Shown: positions 17,821 to 27,500 of the stretch, piece after piece | How positions within the stretch are numbered: position 1 is the first letter of the stretch | How the letters are laid out: the number at the start of each line of letters is the position of its first letter | Assembly (NCBI GenBank): GCA_001899805.1 | Contig: MKWP01000002.1 | Coordinates: 124,001 to 188,000 of the forward strand | Length of the DNA stretch: 64,000 nucleotides | From: Lysobacterales bacterium 66-474 | GTDB lineage: Bacteria; Pseudomonadota; Gammaproteobacteria; Xanthomonadales; Rhodanobacteraceae | Direction: 5' to 3' | The notes under the pieces: model-generated | Database searches by the model: none | The model's input: only the letters and a program-made list of their open reading frames with translations | What the model was told of the DNA's origin: nothing | Program-made: the position numbers and the translations under genes

Positions 17821-20541
17821 ATGACCGACTCCGCCCTTGCGCCGCTGGCGCCCGACGCACCCTGGGTCGTGCTGAAGTTCGGCGGCACCAGCGTCGCCAC
17901 CGCCGGGCGTTGGCGCACCATCCAGCAGCTCGCATCGCGGCGCCGTGCCGAGGGACACCGCGTGCTGGTGGTGGTGTCCGCGCTGTCCGGAGTCACGGAT
18001 GCGCTGAAGGGGCTGTGCGCGTGTGCCGAAGCGGAACGCGGCGCGGCGGTTGCGCAGATCGTGGACCGTCATCGTGAGCTGGTTGCGCAGATGCAGCTCG
18101 ATGCAGTGGAGGGCGTGGAGCGCTGGCTGGCCTCGTTGCAGGCGCTGGTGCGCGACGCCGCGCCCGATCGCCTGGCCTGGCAGGCTGCGGTGCAGGCGCA
18201 TGGCGAATTGTTGTCCAGTTCGCTGGGTGCGGCGTTCATGAGCGCGAACGGTTTGCCGACCGGCTGGCTGGATGCACGCGATGCCCTGCGGGCGCGCGAG
18301 CTGCCGTTCCTCAACGAACGCGCGCGCATGCTGTCGGCACAGGTGCTGGCGGAACCCGATCCGGTGCTGTCGGCACGCCTCGCCGGCGCGGGCGAGGTGT
18401 TCATCACGCAAGGTTTCATCGCGCGCAATGCGGACGGCGACACCGTGTTGCTGGGCCGCGGCGGTTCGGACACATCCGCGGCGTACATGGGCGCACTGCT
18501 GCGCGCGGCGCGCGTGGAAATCTGGACCGACGTCGCCGGCATGTTCACCGCCGATCCGCGCCAGGTGCCGGGCGCGCGGCTGCTGCAGCGGCTCGACTAC
18601 GACGAGGCGCAGGAAATCGCCTCGACCGGCGCCAAGGTATTGCATCCGCGCTGCCTGTCGCCATGCCGGCGCGCGCGGGTGCCGCTGTGGATCAAGGACA
18701 CGCAACACCCCGGCCTCGATGGCACCGTGATCGGCCCGCAACCGGCGGAGAGCGCGCCCAGCATCAAGGCCATCAGTTCGCGGCGCGGCATCACGCTGGT
18801 GTCGATGGAGACTTCGGGGATGTGGCAGCAGGTCGGCTTCCTCGCCGACGTGTTCGAATTGTTCAAGCGGCACGGGTTGTCGGTCGACTTGATCGGTTCG
18901 GCCGAAACCAACGTCACGGTGTCGCTGGATCCGGCCGAGAACCTGCTGGATTCCGACGTGGTGGCGCGCCTCGCCGCCGATCTCGCCAAGGTGTGCCGGG
19001 TCAAGGTGATCGCGCCGTGCGCGGCGGTGACCCTGGTCGGGCGCGGCATGCGTTCGATGCTGCATCGGTTGTCCGGCGTGCTGGCCGAGTTCGGACGCGA
19101 GCGCGTGCACCTGATTTCGCAGTCGTCCAACAACCTCAACCTTACTTTCGTGGTGGACGAGGGCATGTTGGACGGCGTGTTGCCGCGACTGCACGAATTG
19201 CTGGTGCGTGCTGGCGCGCTGCGCACCGACGATACATCCTTGTTCGGGCCGAGCTGGCAGGAGTTGTACGGCAAGGGCGAGGCGCACGTGCGCACGCCGT
19301 GGTGGCACGCCGAACGCGCGCGCCTGCTGCGACTGGCCGGTGTTCCCCCCTCTCCCCACGGGAGAGGGGTAGGGGGTGAGGGTACGGGGGAACCCGCAGG
19401 TCTTGTTGGATCCGAGCCCTCACCCGCCCTTCGGGCACCCTCTCCCAGAGGGAGAGGGGAGGCCGTTTTCACGCCGCGTTATGTCTATCACCTGCCGACG
19501 ATCCGCGCGCGCGCGCGCGCCCTGCGGGCCATGCGGTCGGTGGATCGCGTGTACTACGCGGTCAAGGCCAATGCGCATCCGGCGATCCTGCAGGCGCTTG
19601 TGCAGGAAGGATTGGGCCTCGAATGCGTGTCGCCGGGCGAGCTGGATGCTGCGTCGGCCGCGGGGACGGCCGAAACGCCACTGCTGTTCACGCCCAACTT
19701 CGCGCCGCGCGCGGACTATGCGGGAGCGTTGCAACGCGGGATGACGCTGACGCTGGATGCGCTGCACCCGTTGCTACACTGGCCGGACTTGCTGCACGGA
19801 CGCGAGGTCATGCTGCGCGTCGATCTCGGCCGCGGACTCGGCCACCACGACAAGGTCCGCACCGGTGGCGTCACCAGCAAGTTCGGCCTGCCTCTGGACC
19901 AGTTCGCCGCCTTCTTGGAGTTGGCGCGCGAACACGACGTGCGCGTGGTCGGGCTGCACGCGCACCTGGGTTCCGGGATCCTCGATGCCTCGCACTGGCC
20001 GCTGGTGTGCGGCCAACTCGCCAGCCTCGCCGATCGCATCGGCAGCGTGCGCTGCCTCAATCTCGGCGGCGGTCTCGGCGTGCCGTCGCACCCGGGCGAG
20101 GCGGAACTCGATATCGCGGCGGTCGACGCGGCGCTCGCGGAAGTCAGGCAAACCTGTCCGCAGTATGCGTTGTGGCTGGAACCCGGTCGCTGGCTGGTCG
20201 CCGATGCCGGCGTGCTGTTGGCGCGGGTCACCCAGACCAAGCGCAAGGGCGCGATCGATTACCTCGGTTGCGACGCCGGCATGCATGCGTTGATCCGGCC
20301 CGCGCTGTACGACGCCTGGCACGAGATTGTGAACCTGTCGCGGCTCGACGCGCGCGCCGACACGCTGTACCAGGTCGTCGGGCCGATCTGCGAATCCGGC
20401 GACGTGCTGGGCTCCGACCGCCACCTGCCGCGAAGTGCCGAGGGCGACGTGCTGCTGATCGCGCAAGCCGGCGCCTACGGTGAATCCATGGCGTCGCACT
20501 ACAATCTGCGGCCGTTGGCCGAAACCGCAGTGATTGAATGA
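17821..20541 (+). CDS. lysAC: Bifunctional aspartate kinase / diaminopimelate decarboxylase
   Basis: 906-residue fusion that performs the first (aspartate to aspartyl phosphate) and last (meso-DAP to lysine) steps of the lysine pathway, a xanthomonad hallmark. The aspartate kinase part starts at Lys19 (VLKFGGTSVA) and spans about 1-330; two ACT-type regulatory regions follow to about 480. The decarboxylase part has the PLP lysine Lys582 (YYAVKANAHP), a Gly-rich GGGLGVPSHPGE and Cys857 (GPICESGDVL). Between them residues 509-547 (rich in Pro, Gly, Arg) are encoded by two back-to-back palindromic repeats of an otherwise intergenic family, read in frame. ATG 17821 has only a weak Shine-Dalgarno. 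The stop overlaps the murL start (ATGA). Confidence 0.95.
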   Translation: MTDSALAPLAPDAPWVVLKFGGTSVATAGRWRTIQQLASRRRAEGHRVLVVVSALSGVTDALKGLCACAEAERGAAVAQIVDRHRELVAQMQLDAVEGVERWLASLQALVRDAAPDRLAWQAAVQAHGELLSSSLGAAFMSANGLPTGWLDARDALRARELPFLNERARMLSAQVLAEPDPVLSARLAGAGEVFITQGFIARNADGDTVLLGRGGSDTSAAYMGALLRAARVEIWTDVAGMFTADPRQVPGARLLQRLDYDEAQEIASTGAKVLHPRCLSPCRRARVPLWIKDTQHPGLDGTVIGPQPAESAPSIKAISSRRGITLVSMETSGMWQQVGFLADVFELFKRHGLSVDLIGSAETNVTVSLDPAENLLDSDVVARLAADLAKVCRVKVIAPCAAVTLVGRGMRSMLHRLSGVLAEFGRERVHLISQSSNNLNLTFVVDEGMLDGVLPRLHELLVRAGALRTDDTSLFGPSWQELYGKGEAHVRTPWWHAERARLLRLAGVPPSPHGRGVGGEGTGEPAGLVGSEPSPALRAPSPRGRGEAVFTPRYVYHLPTIRARARALRAMRSVDRVYYAVKANAHPAILQALVQEGLGLECVSPGELDAASAAGTAETPLLFTPNFAPRADYAGALQRGMTLTLDALHPLLHWPDLLHGREVMLRVDLGRGLGHHDKVRTGGVTSKFGLPLDQFAAFLELAREHDVRVVGLHAHLGSGILDASHWPLVCGQLASLADRIGSVRCLNLGGGLGVPSHPGEAELDIAAVDAALAEVRQTCPQYALWLEPGRWLVADAGVLLARVTQTKRKGAIDYLGCDAGMHALIRPALYDAWHEIVNLSRLDARADTLYQVVGPICESGDVLGSDRHLPRSAEGDVLLIAQAGAYGESMASHYNLRPLAETAVIE
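19345..19461. repeat. Two opposed family-1 palindromic elements inside lysAC
   Basis: First unit: stem CCCCTCTCCC-CAC-GGGAGAGGGG (19347-19369) with the tail GGGGGTGAGGGT. Second unit in the other orientation: CCCTCACCC, GCCC-TTC-GGGC, then CCCTCTCCC-AGA-GGGAGAGGG (19416-19458). The frame stays open across both. They are equivalent to the intergenic copies at 8869-8912 and 39520-39563. Confidence 0.9.
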
Positions 20542-21959
20542 GCACGCTGGTCGATCCGCGCCAGGCACAAACTTTCCGCTTCGTCCGTTGCGGTTATGCC
20601 GATGGCGTCGCCGAGTTGGTGTACGCGTTCGACGATGGTCCCGAATTGGTCGAGCGCATTCGTTTCCCGGATGCGCCGGAGTTGCCGGAAGCACGCAAAC
20701 CCGCGTTCGACGCTGCGCTGCACCTGCTGCACCTCGTGGCCGGCATCAGCTACTACAAGGCCGGCGTGCCGGAGCGCATCGAAGTCGGAACGGGTGCGCC
20801 CGATGCCGCCGGTGCCGAATTGCTGGACGCGCTGTACCTGCACGGGCTGGCCGAATTCGCGTATCGCAACAAACTCGACCTGCGCGGGCGGATCGCGTTT
20901 CCGCGCGGTTCTTCCGTCCTTGGGTCTGGGTCCCGGCCAAAGGCTGCCGAAGCCGCCATCCGTGGCCAAGAGCTCCGTGGCCGGGATGACGGTGAAGTGC
21001 GGGCGCTGGGCTTGCCGCATCGCACCCTGATACCCATCGGCGGCGGCAAGGACTCGCTGGTGGTGGTGGAGGCGTTGAAACGGATCGGCGCCGACGCCGT
21101 TGCGACGTGGGTGGGCGCCTCGCCGTTGATCGCGGCGGTCGCCGAACGCACCGGGTTGCCGACGCTGAACATCGGTCGCGAGCTGTCTCCGGTGCTGTTC
21201 GACTACAACCGCATGGGTGCATGGAACGGGCACATCCCGGTGACCGCGATCAACTCGGCGATCCTCGCTTGCGCCGCGATCCTGTACGGCTTCGATGCCA
21301 TTGCCTTCGCCAACGAACGTTCGGCATCCGCCGCCACGCTGGAATACGAAGGCCAATCGGTCAACCACCAGTGGAGCAAGGGCTGGGCGTTCGAGCGCAT
21401 GTTCGCCGCGTACCTGCGCACGCACGTCGCCGCGGATCTCGACTTTTTCTCCCTGCTGCGGCCGTTCTCCGAGCTGGCGGTCACGCGTGCGTTCGCGAAA
21501 ACGGGCGCGGCGTATTTCGACGTGTTTTCCAGTTGCAACCGCAATTTCCGCATCCTCGGGCCCAAGCCTTCGGACCGCTGGTGCGGGCACTGTCCGAAGT
21601 GTCATTTCGTGTTCCTCGCGCTGGCGCCGTTCCTGCCCAAACCGCGCTTGCTCTCGATCTTCGGCGGCAACCTGCTGGACGACGAATCGCAGGCGCCGGG
21701 GTTCGATGCGTTGATCGAATATCGGGACCACAAACCGTTCGAATGCGTGGGCGAGGCCGCCGAGGCGCGCGCCGCGTTCGCCGCGCTCGCCGCGCGTCCC
21801 GAGTGGCGCGAGGATGCGCTGGTTGCGCGTTTTCGCGAGGAGGTCGTGCCGCAACTCGGCGCCGCGTCGTTGGCAGTCGAGTCCTGGCTTGCACCATCGG
21901 ACGAGCACGGCGTGCCCGCGCGCCTTGCCGGAGCGCTCGATGCGATTCGCGGAGCTTGA
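20538..21959 (+). CDS. murL: UDP-N-acetylmuramoyl-L-alanyl-L-glutamate epimerase
   Basis: 473 residues. MurL converts the terminal L-Glu of UDP-MurNAc-L-Ala-L-Glu to D-Glu, an alternative to glutamate racemase known from Xanthomonas oryzae. Visible are an ATP-binding-like PIGGGKDSLVVVEAL (Gly168-Ser173 GGGKDS), NERSASAATLEYEG, and a zinc-like DRWCGHCPKCHFVFLALAPF. Residues about 132-150 are encoded by an inserted palindromic repeat. ATG 20538 overlaps the lysAC stop, and murD2 starts inside the last 20 nt, so the three genes are co-translated. The assignment rests on motif recognition plus the adjacent MurD2. Confidence 0.9.
   Translation: MSTLVDPRQAQTFRFVRCGYADGVAELVYAFDDGPELVERIRFPDAPELPEARKPAFDAALHLLHLVAGISYYKAGVPERIEVGTGAPDAAGAELLDALYLHGLAEFAYRNKLDLRGRIAFPRGSSVLGSGSRPKAAEAAIRGQELRGRDDGEVRALGLPHRTLIPIGGGKDSLVVVEALKRIGADAVATWVGASPLIAAVAERTGLPTLNIGRELSPVLFDYNRMGAWNGHIPVTAINSAILACAAILYGFDAIAFANERSASAATLEYEGQSVNHQWSKGWAFERMFAAYLRTHVAADLDFFSLLRPFSELAVTRAFAKTGAAYFDVFSSCNRNFRILGPKPSDRWCGHCPKCHFVFLALAPFLPKPRLLSIFGGNLLDDESQAPGFDALIEYRDHKPFECVGEAAEARAAFAALAARPEWREDALVARFREEVVPQLGAASLAVESWLAPSDEHGVPARLAGALDAIRGA
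20932..20985. repeat. Palindromic repeat (family 2) inside murL
   Basis: Inverted arms CCCGGCCA (20932-20939) and TGGCCGGG (20978-20985). On the minus strand the piece reads CCGTCATCCCGGC followed later by GCCGGGACCC, as in the intergenic repeat at 55894-55982. In frame within murL. Confidence 0.7.
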
Positions 21960-23310
21960 ACACGCAGACGTCGCGATCTGGGGCTGCGGCCGCGAGGGCC
22001 GCGCCGTGCTTGCGGCCTTGCGTCGGCGTTTCCCGGACAAACCGCTGACCGTGTATTGCAAGCCCGGCGAGGCCGATGCCGCACGCGCGGCAAGTCGCCT
22101 GCGTGTGTTCGAAGCAGCGCCGGACGCAACCATGCTGTCCGCGCACGACGTCGTCATCAAGTCGCCCGGCATCAGCGCCTACAAGCCGGAAATCCTCGCC
22201 GCGCGCGAGCGCGGCACGCGCTTCACTTCCGGCACCGCGTTGTGGTTCGGCGAGAACGTGCCGGGCAAGAGCGACGACGCACGCGTGGTCGCCGTCACCG
22301 GCACCAAGGGCAAGAGCACGACCACCGCATTGATCGCGCACCTTGCGCGCAGCCTCGGCGTCCGCACCGCGCTGGCCGGCAATGTCGGCTTGCCCTTGCT
22401 CGATCTCGATGAACAACGCGCCGACCTCTGGGCCATCGAGCTGTCGAGCTTCCAGACCGGCGAAGCCGGGCCGGTCGAGGTGGGCGTGATCGTCAGCCTG
22501 GGCGAGGAACACCTAGATTGGCACGGTACACGCGAACGCTACATTGCCGACAAATTGAAACTCGCGGACGTCTCGCGCACGCTGCTGGTCGACGCTCGCT
22601 CGCCGTTGTTGATGGAACGCACCGCGGGTCATCCGCAACGCAGGACGTTCGACGATGCGCGCGGCTGGCACGTCGAGGGTGCAGCCATTTGCCGCGGCAC
22701 CGAGCCTATCGTCGAAGTGCAGGGTCTGCCGTTGCACGGCGCACACAACGCGCGCAACGCCTGCGCGGCGCTGGCCGCGATCGAACTGCTCGGCTTCGAT
22801 GCGCGTGCCGCGGCGGCGTCACTGCACGCCTTCAAGCCGCTGCCGCACCGCCTGACGTCGCTGGGCACGCGCGATGGCGTGGAATGGATCGACGATTCGA
22901 TCAGCACCACGCCCGACGCCGCGCTGGCCGCGCTGGAGAGCCTGAATGGTCGCGACGTCGCATTGATCCTCGGCGGTTTCGACCGCGGGCTCGACTGGTC
23001 CCGGTTCGCCGCGGAGTTGCATGCGCGGCCGCCGCACGCGCTGATCGTGCAGGGCGCGGCCGGACCACGGATCGCGCGCGCGCTGCGCGATGCGGGCGTC
23101 GCAGGCACCGTCGAGGAAACCGCGGATCTTGCGGCTGCGGTTTCGCATGCGCGCGCGCAGACGCCGGCAAACGGCGTGGTGTTGCTGTCGCCCGGCGCGC
23201 CCAGCTTCGACCAGTTCGGCGATTACGCCGAACGCGGCCGCGCGTTCGCGCGGCTTGCCGGCTTCGACGACGCCATCCTCGGCGAAATCGCCGGGCTCGG
23301 CATCGCATGA
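21940..23310 (+). CDS. murD2: UDP-N-acetylmuramoyl-L-alanine--L-glutamate ligase
   Basis: 456-residue Mur ligase. MurD2 adds L-glutamate rather than D-glutamate to UDP-MurNAc-L-Ala; MurL then epimerises it. The P-loop TGTKGKSTT (Lys125), the central EHLDWHGTRERY, and the C-terminal GGFDRGLDW and VLLSPGAPSFDQFGDYAERG (the MurD signature) are all present. The N-terminal Rossmann domain starts WGCGREGRAV. ATG 21940 overlaps murL by 20 nt; it is chosen because the Rossmann strand begins 10 residues later. Its last 33 bp are repeated at 31111-31143, marking the edge of an inserted island. Confidence 0.92.
   Translation: MRFAELEHADVAIWGCGREGRAVLAALRRRFPDKPLTVYCKPGEADAARAASRLRVFEAAPDATMLSAHDVVIKSPGISAYKPEILAARERGTRFTSGTALWFGENVPGKSDDARVVAVTGTKGKSTTTALIAHLARSLGVRTALAGNVGLPLLDLDEQRADLWAIELSSFQTGEAGPVEVGVIVSLGEEHLDWHGTRERYIADKLKLADVSRTLLVDARSPLLMERTAGHPQRRTFDDARGWHVEGAAICRGTEPIVEVQGLPLHGAHNARNACAALAAIELLGFDARAAAASLHAFKPLPHRLTSLGTRDGVEWIDDSISTTPDAALAALESLNGRDVALILGGFDRGLDWSRFAAELHARPPHALIVQGAAGPRIARALRDAGVAGTVEETADLAAAVSHARAQTPANGVVLLSPGAPSFDQFGDYAERGRAFARLAGFDDAILGEIAGLGIA
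23278..23310 (+). repeat. Left direct repeat of the accessory island (murD2 3' end)
   Basis: The last 33 bp of murD2, from CTCGGCGAAATC through the stop codon. 31 of 33 bases recur at 31111-31143. Acts like an attL-type boundary; see the island entry. Confidence 0.75.
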
Positions 23311-23560
23311 TCCCGTCTGTTCATGGCGATCACACGCAGGTGCCCTGCAGCGTGAGTCACGAGCATTCGCTTGGCGTCTCGTTAGGCGGGGGTATTCAAT
23401 TCCGAAGCGCAACATTTGACTCAACTAGGTTGCGCAGGTGCGGTAGCCTGCGGCCGCTTCGTTGGCAGGTGGAGTTGCGCGTGCGAGTGCGATCACCATG
23501 AAAGACCCTACTGCGCAAATCCTTTCGCCATCCTCATGATTGGTCACGAACGAAACCAGG

Positions 23561-24568
23561 CTAAGGAAAGGACGAAAACTCGACCATCAAAGGCGATGCT
23601 ATGTCTGCGGCTTTCATCTGGATGCAACGGCCGGTTACGAGTGCCAATTTCGCCGCTTCCATGTCCAACAGGTGGTAGCATATTTCGGCCAGCAGAAAAT
23701 ACAGTTTCGCGCTGCGGCAGATGCCTGGAGCAGGCAGCGTGTCCAAGAACTCTAGAAATCTTCTCGCGCCTGAGAGATTGCCGGCTTGCAGCGCCAGTCT
23801 GGCGCATGCGGCCAGGATTTCTTCGCGCAGGGCTGGACTGCGGACCGTTTCCGGAGAGGGCAGCAACGCCAGACAATGCCGAGCTTTCTTCAGTCGCCCC
23901 GATTGTGCGAGAGCGGAGGACAACCTGGCCAATGAGTGAGCGCCGATTCGCGACCAATCAGGAGCTCCCTTCAACAGGGTGAGGCCAGCGCGAACCTTTC
24001 CGATCAGGATCAACACCTCAGCCAGCTCCGCGGCGATGTCGTTGTCCAAAGTCCATTGCGGCCAGCCTTCAACGAGCGACTTGGCGCGTTTTTTCTTGCC
24101 GAGCTCGTAACAGGCCCGCGCGGCGTGGATTCTCACGCTGATACGCTCGGGTGATTTGTCGAGCACGATCCGGAACATGTCGTACGCGTGTTGATACCGA
24201 CCACACTCCATCTCCATATCCGCCAAACCCAAAGCGGCGTCGGAATCCTGCGGCGCCGATCTCAGGGCCTGACGAAACGCGGTGCGGGCCTCGCCATAGC
24301 GTCCGACTTCCTGCAGCGCGTGGCCCAGGTTCGTCCAATGCCTTGGCGACGAACGCCCCGCATATGCCACGTCGAAGGAAGCTGCCGTAGCAACGTGCGC
24401 GTCGGCACATGCTTGGGCATTCTTTCCGGGTTCCGGCGGTTGGGCATGCCAAACAGCAACAGTCGGTGGCACTGACGAAGGCTTCGATGACGCGTCACCC
24501 GGCCTGGCCGAGTGACGCGTTGGTGGCGCTTGCATCGTGGATGTGCCGAGATTCGCCTGCATTGGCAT
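23561..24568 (-). CDS. Tetratricopeptide-repeat protein
   Basis: About 335 residues, function not recognised. After a Pro/Gln/Ala-rich N-terminus of roughly 70 residues, TPR helices run from about 75 to 180 (HWTNLGHALQEVGRYGEARTA, ALGLADMEMECGRYQHAYDM, RIHAARACYELGKKKRA) and weaker helical pairs continue to the end. No signal peptide or catalytic motif is visible. It begins a few bases after the TonB receptor stop on the same strand, so it is probably co-transcribed and may assist the receptor or process its cargo. The start is uncertain: GTG 24580, ATG 24568 and ATG 24562 are all possible; ATG 24568 has AGG 5 nt upstream. Confidence 0.7.
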   Translation of the reverse strand: MPMQANLGTSTMQAPPTRHSARPGDASSKPSSVPPTVAVWHAQPPEPGKNAQACADAHVATAASFDVAYAGRSSPRHWTNLGHALQEVGRYGEARTAFRQALRSAPQDSDAALGLADMEMECGRYQHAYDMFRIVLDKSPERISVRIHAARACYELGKKKRAKSLVEGWPQWTLDNDIAAELAEVLILIGKVRAGLTLLKGAPDWSRIGAHSLARLSSALAQSGRLKKARHCLALLPSPETVRSPALREEILAACARLALQAGNLSGARRFLEFLDTLPAPGICRSAKLYFLLAEICYHLLDMEAAKLALVTGRCIQMKAADIASPLMVEFSSFP

Positions 24569-24584
24569 GGTTGCCTGCACTGGC

Positions 24585-27500
24585 TCAGAACTTGACTGTT
24601 ACGCGGGCCCAGTAGTAGCGGCCAAGCGTATCGAAATCGTTCGGGTCGGTGTTGGCATTTTGCGAATTGTTGGCGTACAGAAGGGGCGGTTGTTTGTCCA
24701 TCACGTTGTCCACGCCGACATCGATACGGGTGTTGATCGGATCAATGTTGTAGCCCACGGTGAAGTTGTTGTACACGTACGCACCGTAGTGCAGCACATA
24801 GGGGCCTGCGGGTCCCTTCGGGTTGAAACCCGTAGCTGCAGTAGCGCCTTGCGAGGGGTCATACGAACCCACCTTGAAGTGGCTGATGTACTGCATCGTC
24901 CAGTGTGCGTCCCAAGGCCCCAATTGCCAGCCCAAGGTGCCCTGGGCGCGAATCCGTGGGAAGAAACAGATCGCGCCCAACCCCCCGGCCACTCCCGCCG
25001 CGCTCGGGCAGGAAGAGTTCAGGGACGAACCGGTCGAGCCCATGACGCCCACGTAGTTCAAGACCGAGTTGCCGACCTGGCCCGGTGCGGACTGCACCTT
25101 TGCCTGTTTCATGTAGGTTGCGTTCAAGCCGACGTTGAACTGACCGAACGAGAATTGCGGCAATTTGTAATCGGCAGAAACGTCCAGCCCCTTGACATCG
25201 AAGCGACCAAGGTTGGCCGTTGGCAGCGTGAACAGTTTCGGCTGACCCAGTGTGCCTGCGACATCGCTGCGCGTGATGAACGGGCAAAACTGTGTTTGAC
25301 CGTAAAAACAGAGATTCAGCACGCTCTGCGCACCCACCGTCGCGACGATGTTGTTCAGGAATATGCGCCAGAGGTCGGCGCTCAGCGACAAGCCTGGCAC
25401 GTAGTGCGGTGAGTACACCGCGCCGAGGTCGAACGACTTGCCGCTTTCTGGTCCGATGTGGAAGCCGGCATACGCGGATCCCGCGGTGATCGCACGGATC
25501 TGCTGGCCACTGGCGACCAAGGTATCGACGAAGCTGCCGTCCAGCGGCACGTTCGGACAGGCCGGATTGGCCGTAGTGATGTGATCGCACGGGTCGGACG
25601 ACAACAGAGGCGCGCTTGCGTTCGGGGCCTGGAACACATCCTCGAGGGTCGGTGCGCGGAACACCTTCTGGACCGTGCCGCGCAGCAACAGGTCCTGGAT
25701 CGGGCGGTATTCCACCGCGATTTTCCAGTTGCTGGTGCTGCCGAAGTCGCTGTACTTGGAATAGCGATCGCCCAGCGTGACGTTAAGGGCACGCACGAAC
25801 GGCAGGTCCTTCAGGACCGGGATGAACACCTCGGCGTAGGCTTCCTTGACGTTGTAGCCCCCCTGCAGGTGCGCCGTGCAATTGCTGGATAAAGTGCAGG
25901 TGTAGTTGGCAGCCGGATTGATGAGCAGACCGCTGCTCACCGTGTTGCTGGTGTATTCCTTGCGGTAATCCGCGCCGGCCGCCAATTGCACCGTGCCTGC
26001 AGGCAAATCGAACAGCCCGCCGCTGACGTCGGCGTGCATCAGGCGGACAATGCTCCAAGTATTGATCATCGCGGGGGTTGACGCGGCCGCGATCACCGCC
26101 CGGCTGTTCGCGCTGAACAGGTTGAACGGGTCGAACGGGGTGCAGGTTCCGAGCGAGATCGGAGCCGCAGGCGTGCCACACTGCACCACGCCGTCCGGAT
26201 TCAGGAACGACGGACCCGCTTCCTCGTTCAGAAGGGTCTGGTTCGGCAGGCCAAAGTTGGTGTTGATCTGCGAAATATGACCGTAGTTGTACCCGGCGTT
26301 CCACGTCCAGTCCTGGTTGAACAGATTGAAATTTCCCTTGAATCCGCTGATCAACTGGTCGGTGGTCGTTGTGTTGGCAAAAAAGCGGTTGCCAGCCGGA
26401 AAGTTGCGCGCCGCATAGGCTGCGCCATTGGTGCTGAAGTCAACGCCGAACGGGTTGTAGTAGTTGTTTTTGGAAATCGTGAATCCGGTATCAAAACCAT
26501 TCGAACCGCTGCCGAACACCGCCGGCGCCAACTGCGACGCGGCATCCGTCTTGTTGTGGTACATCGTGGCGTAGAAGTCCACGTTGTCGCTGAAGTGGTA
26601 CACACCCTTGAAGAACACGTTGGTGCGTTCCTGCGGGGTCATCAGCAAGTTGACTGACGCGTAGTTGTATTTGTCGGCGGCCGTGAAGCAGTGATAGTCC
26701 GCCAAGGTGGTCGGGCTGGTGCCGGCCGTGGCAGCGCTTTCGTTCAGCGACAGGCTGCCGCAACCCAGCGGGCCGGGCAGGAAAATGCGGTCGCGCGACG
26801 CATAGGAAGAGCCACCGGGAACCACCGCGACGCCCGAGCCGGGCAGCGCGACGCTCTTGCTGGTGTTGGTGGCGCTGAGCGACAGCGCGTTCTTGGACCA
26901 GCTGCGACTCGCCTGCAGCACCTCGTCGAACTTGTTGTAATCGACGCCGGCAAGGATGCTGCCCTTGTCCGAAGACTGGCCGAACATGAAGCTGGCGCCC
27001 CTGCGTTCGCCGTCGTCATGGTCGGAAATGCCATAGTTCGCTTGGAATTGGGCGCCCTGATAGTTGGACTTCAGGATGATGTTGATGACGCCGCCGATCG
27101 CGTCGGAACCGTACACGGCCGAGGCGCCGTCGGTCAGCACTTCGATGCGTTCGACCGCTGCGGCTGGAATGGTGTTCAGGTCAACCCCGGTGCCTGCGGT
27201 GACACTGCCGGCAAAGTCGGCCACACGCTGACCATCGATCAATACCAGGGTGCGGCCCGGACCCAGGCCGCGCAGGCCGATCAAACTCTGGCCGGCACCC
27301 CCGCCGTTGTTGACGCGGCCGTTCGTGACGCTGCCGCTCATCACCGGCAAATTCTGGATCACGTCGCCCAGTGTCAACGCGCCCGTCGAGGCGATTTGCT
27401 GCGCGCTTACCGCAACTACAGGGTTGGAGGTTTCAAGATCCACGCGGCGGATGTGCGAACCCGTGACCACGATGGTTTGCAGGGTCTGGGGTTGCTGCTT

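Noticed and set aside
19345-19461. Possible frameshift or gene split of lysAC at the repeat
   Set aside because: The frame is continuous through the repeats and both enzyme halves keep their key residues, so it is a linker insertion rather than a break.
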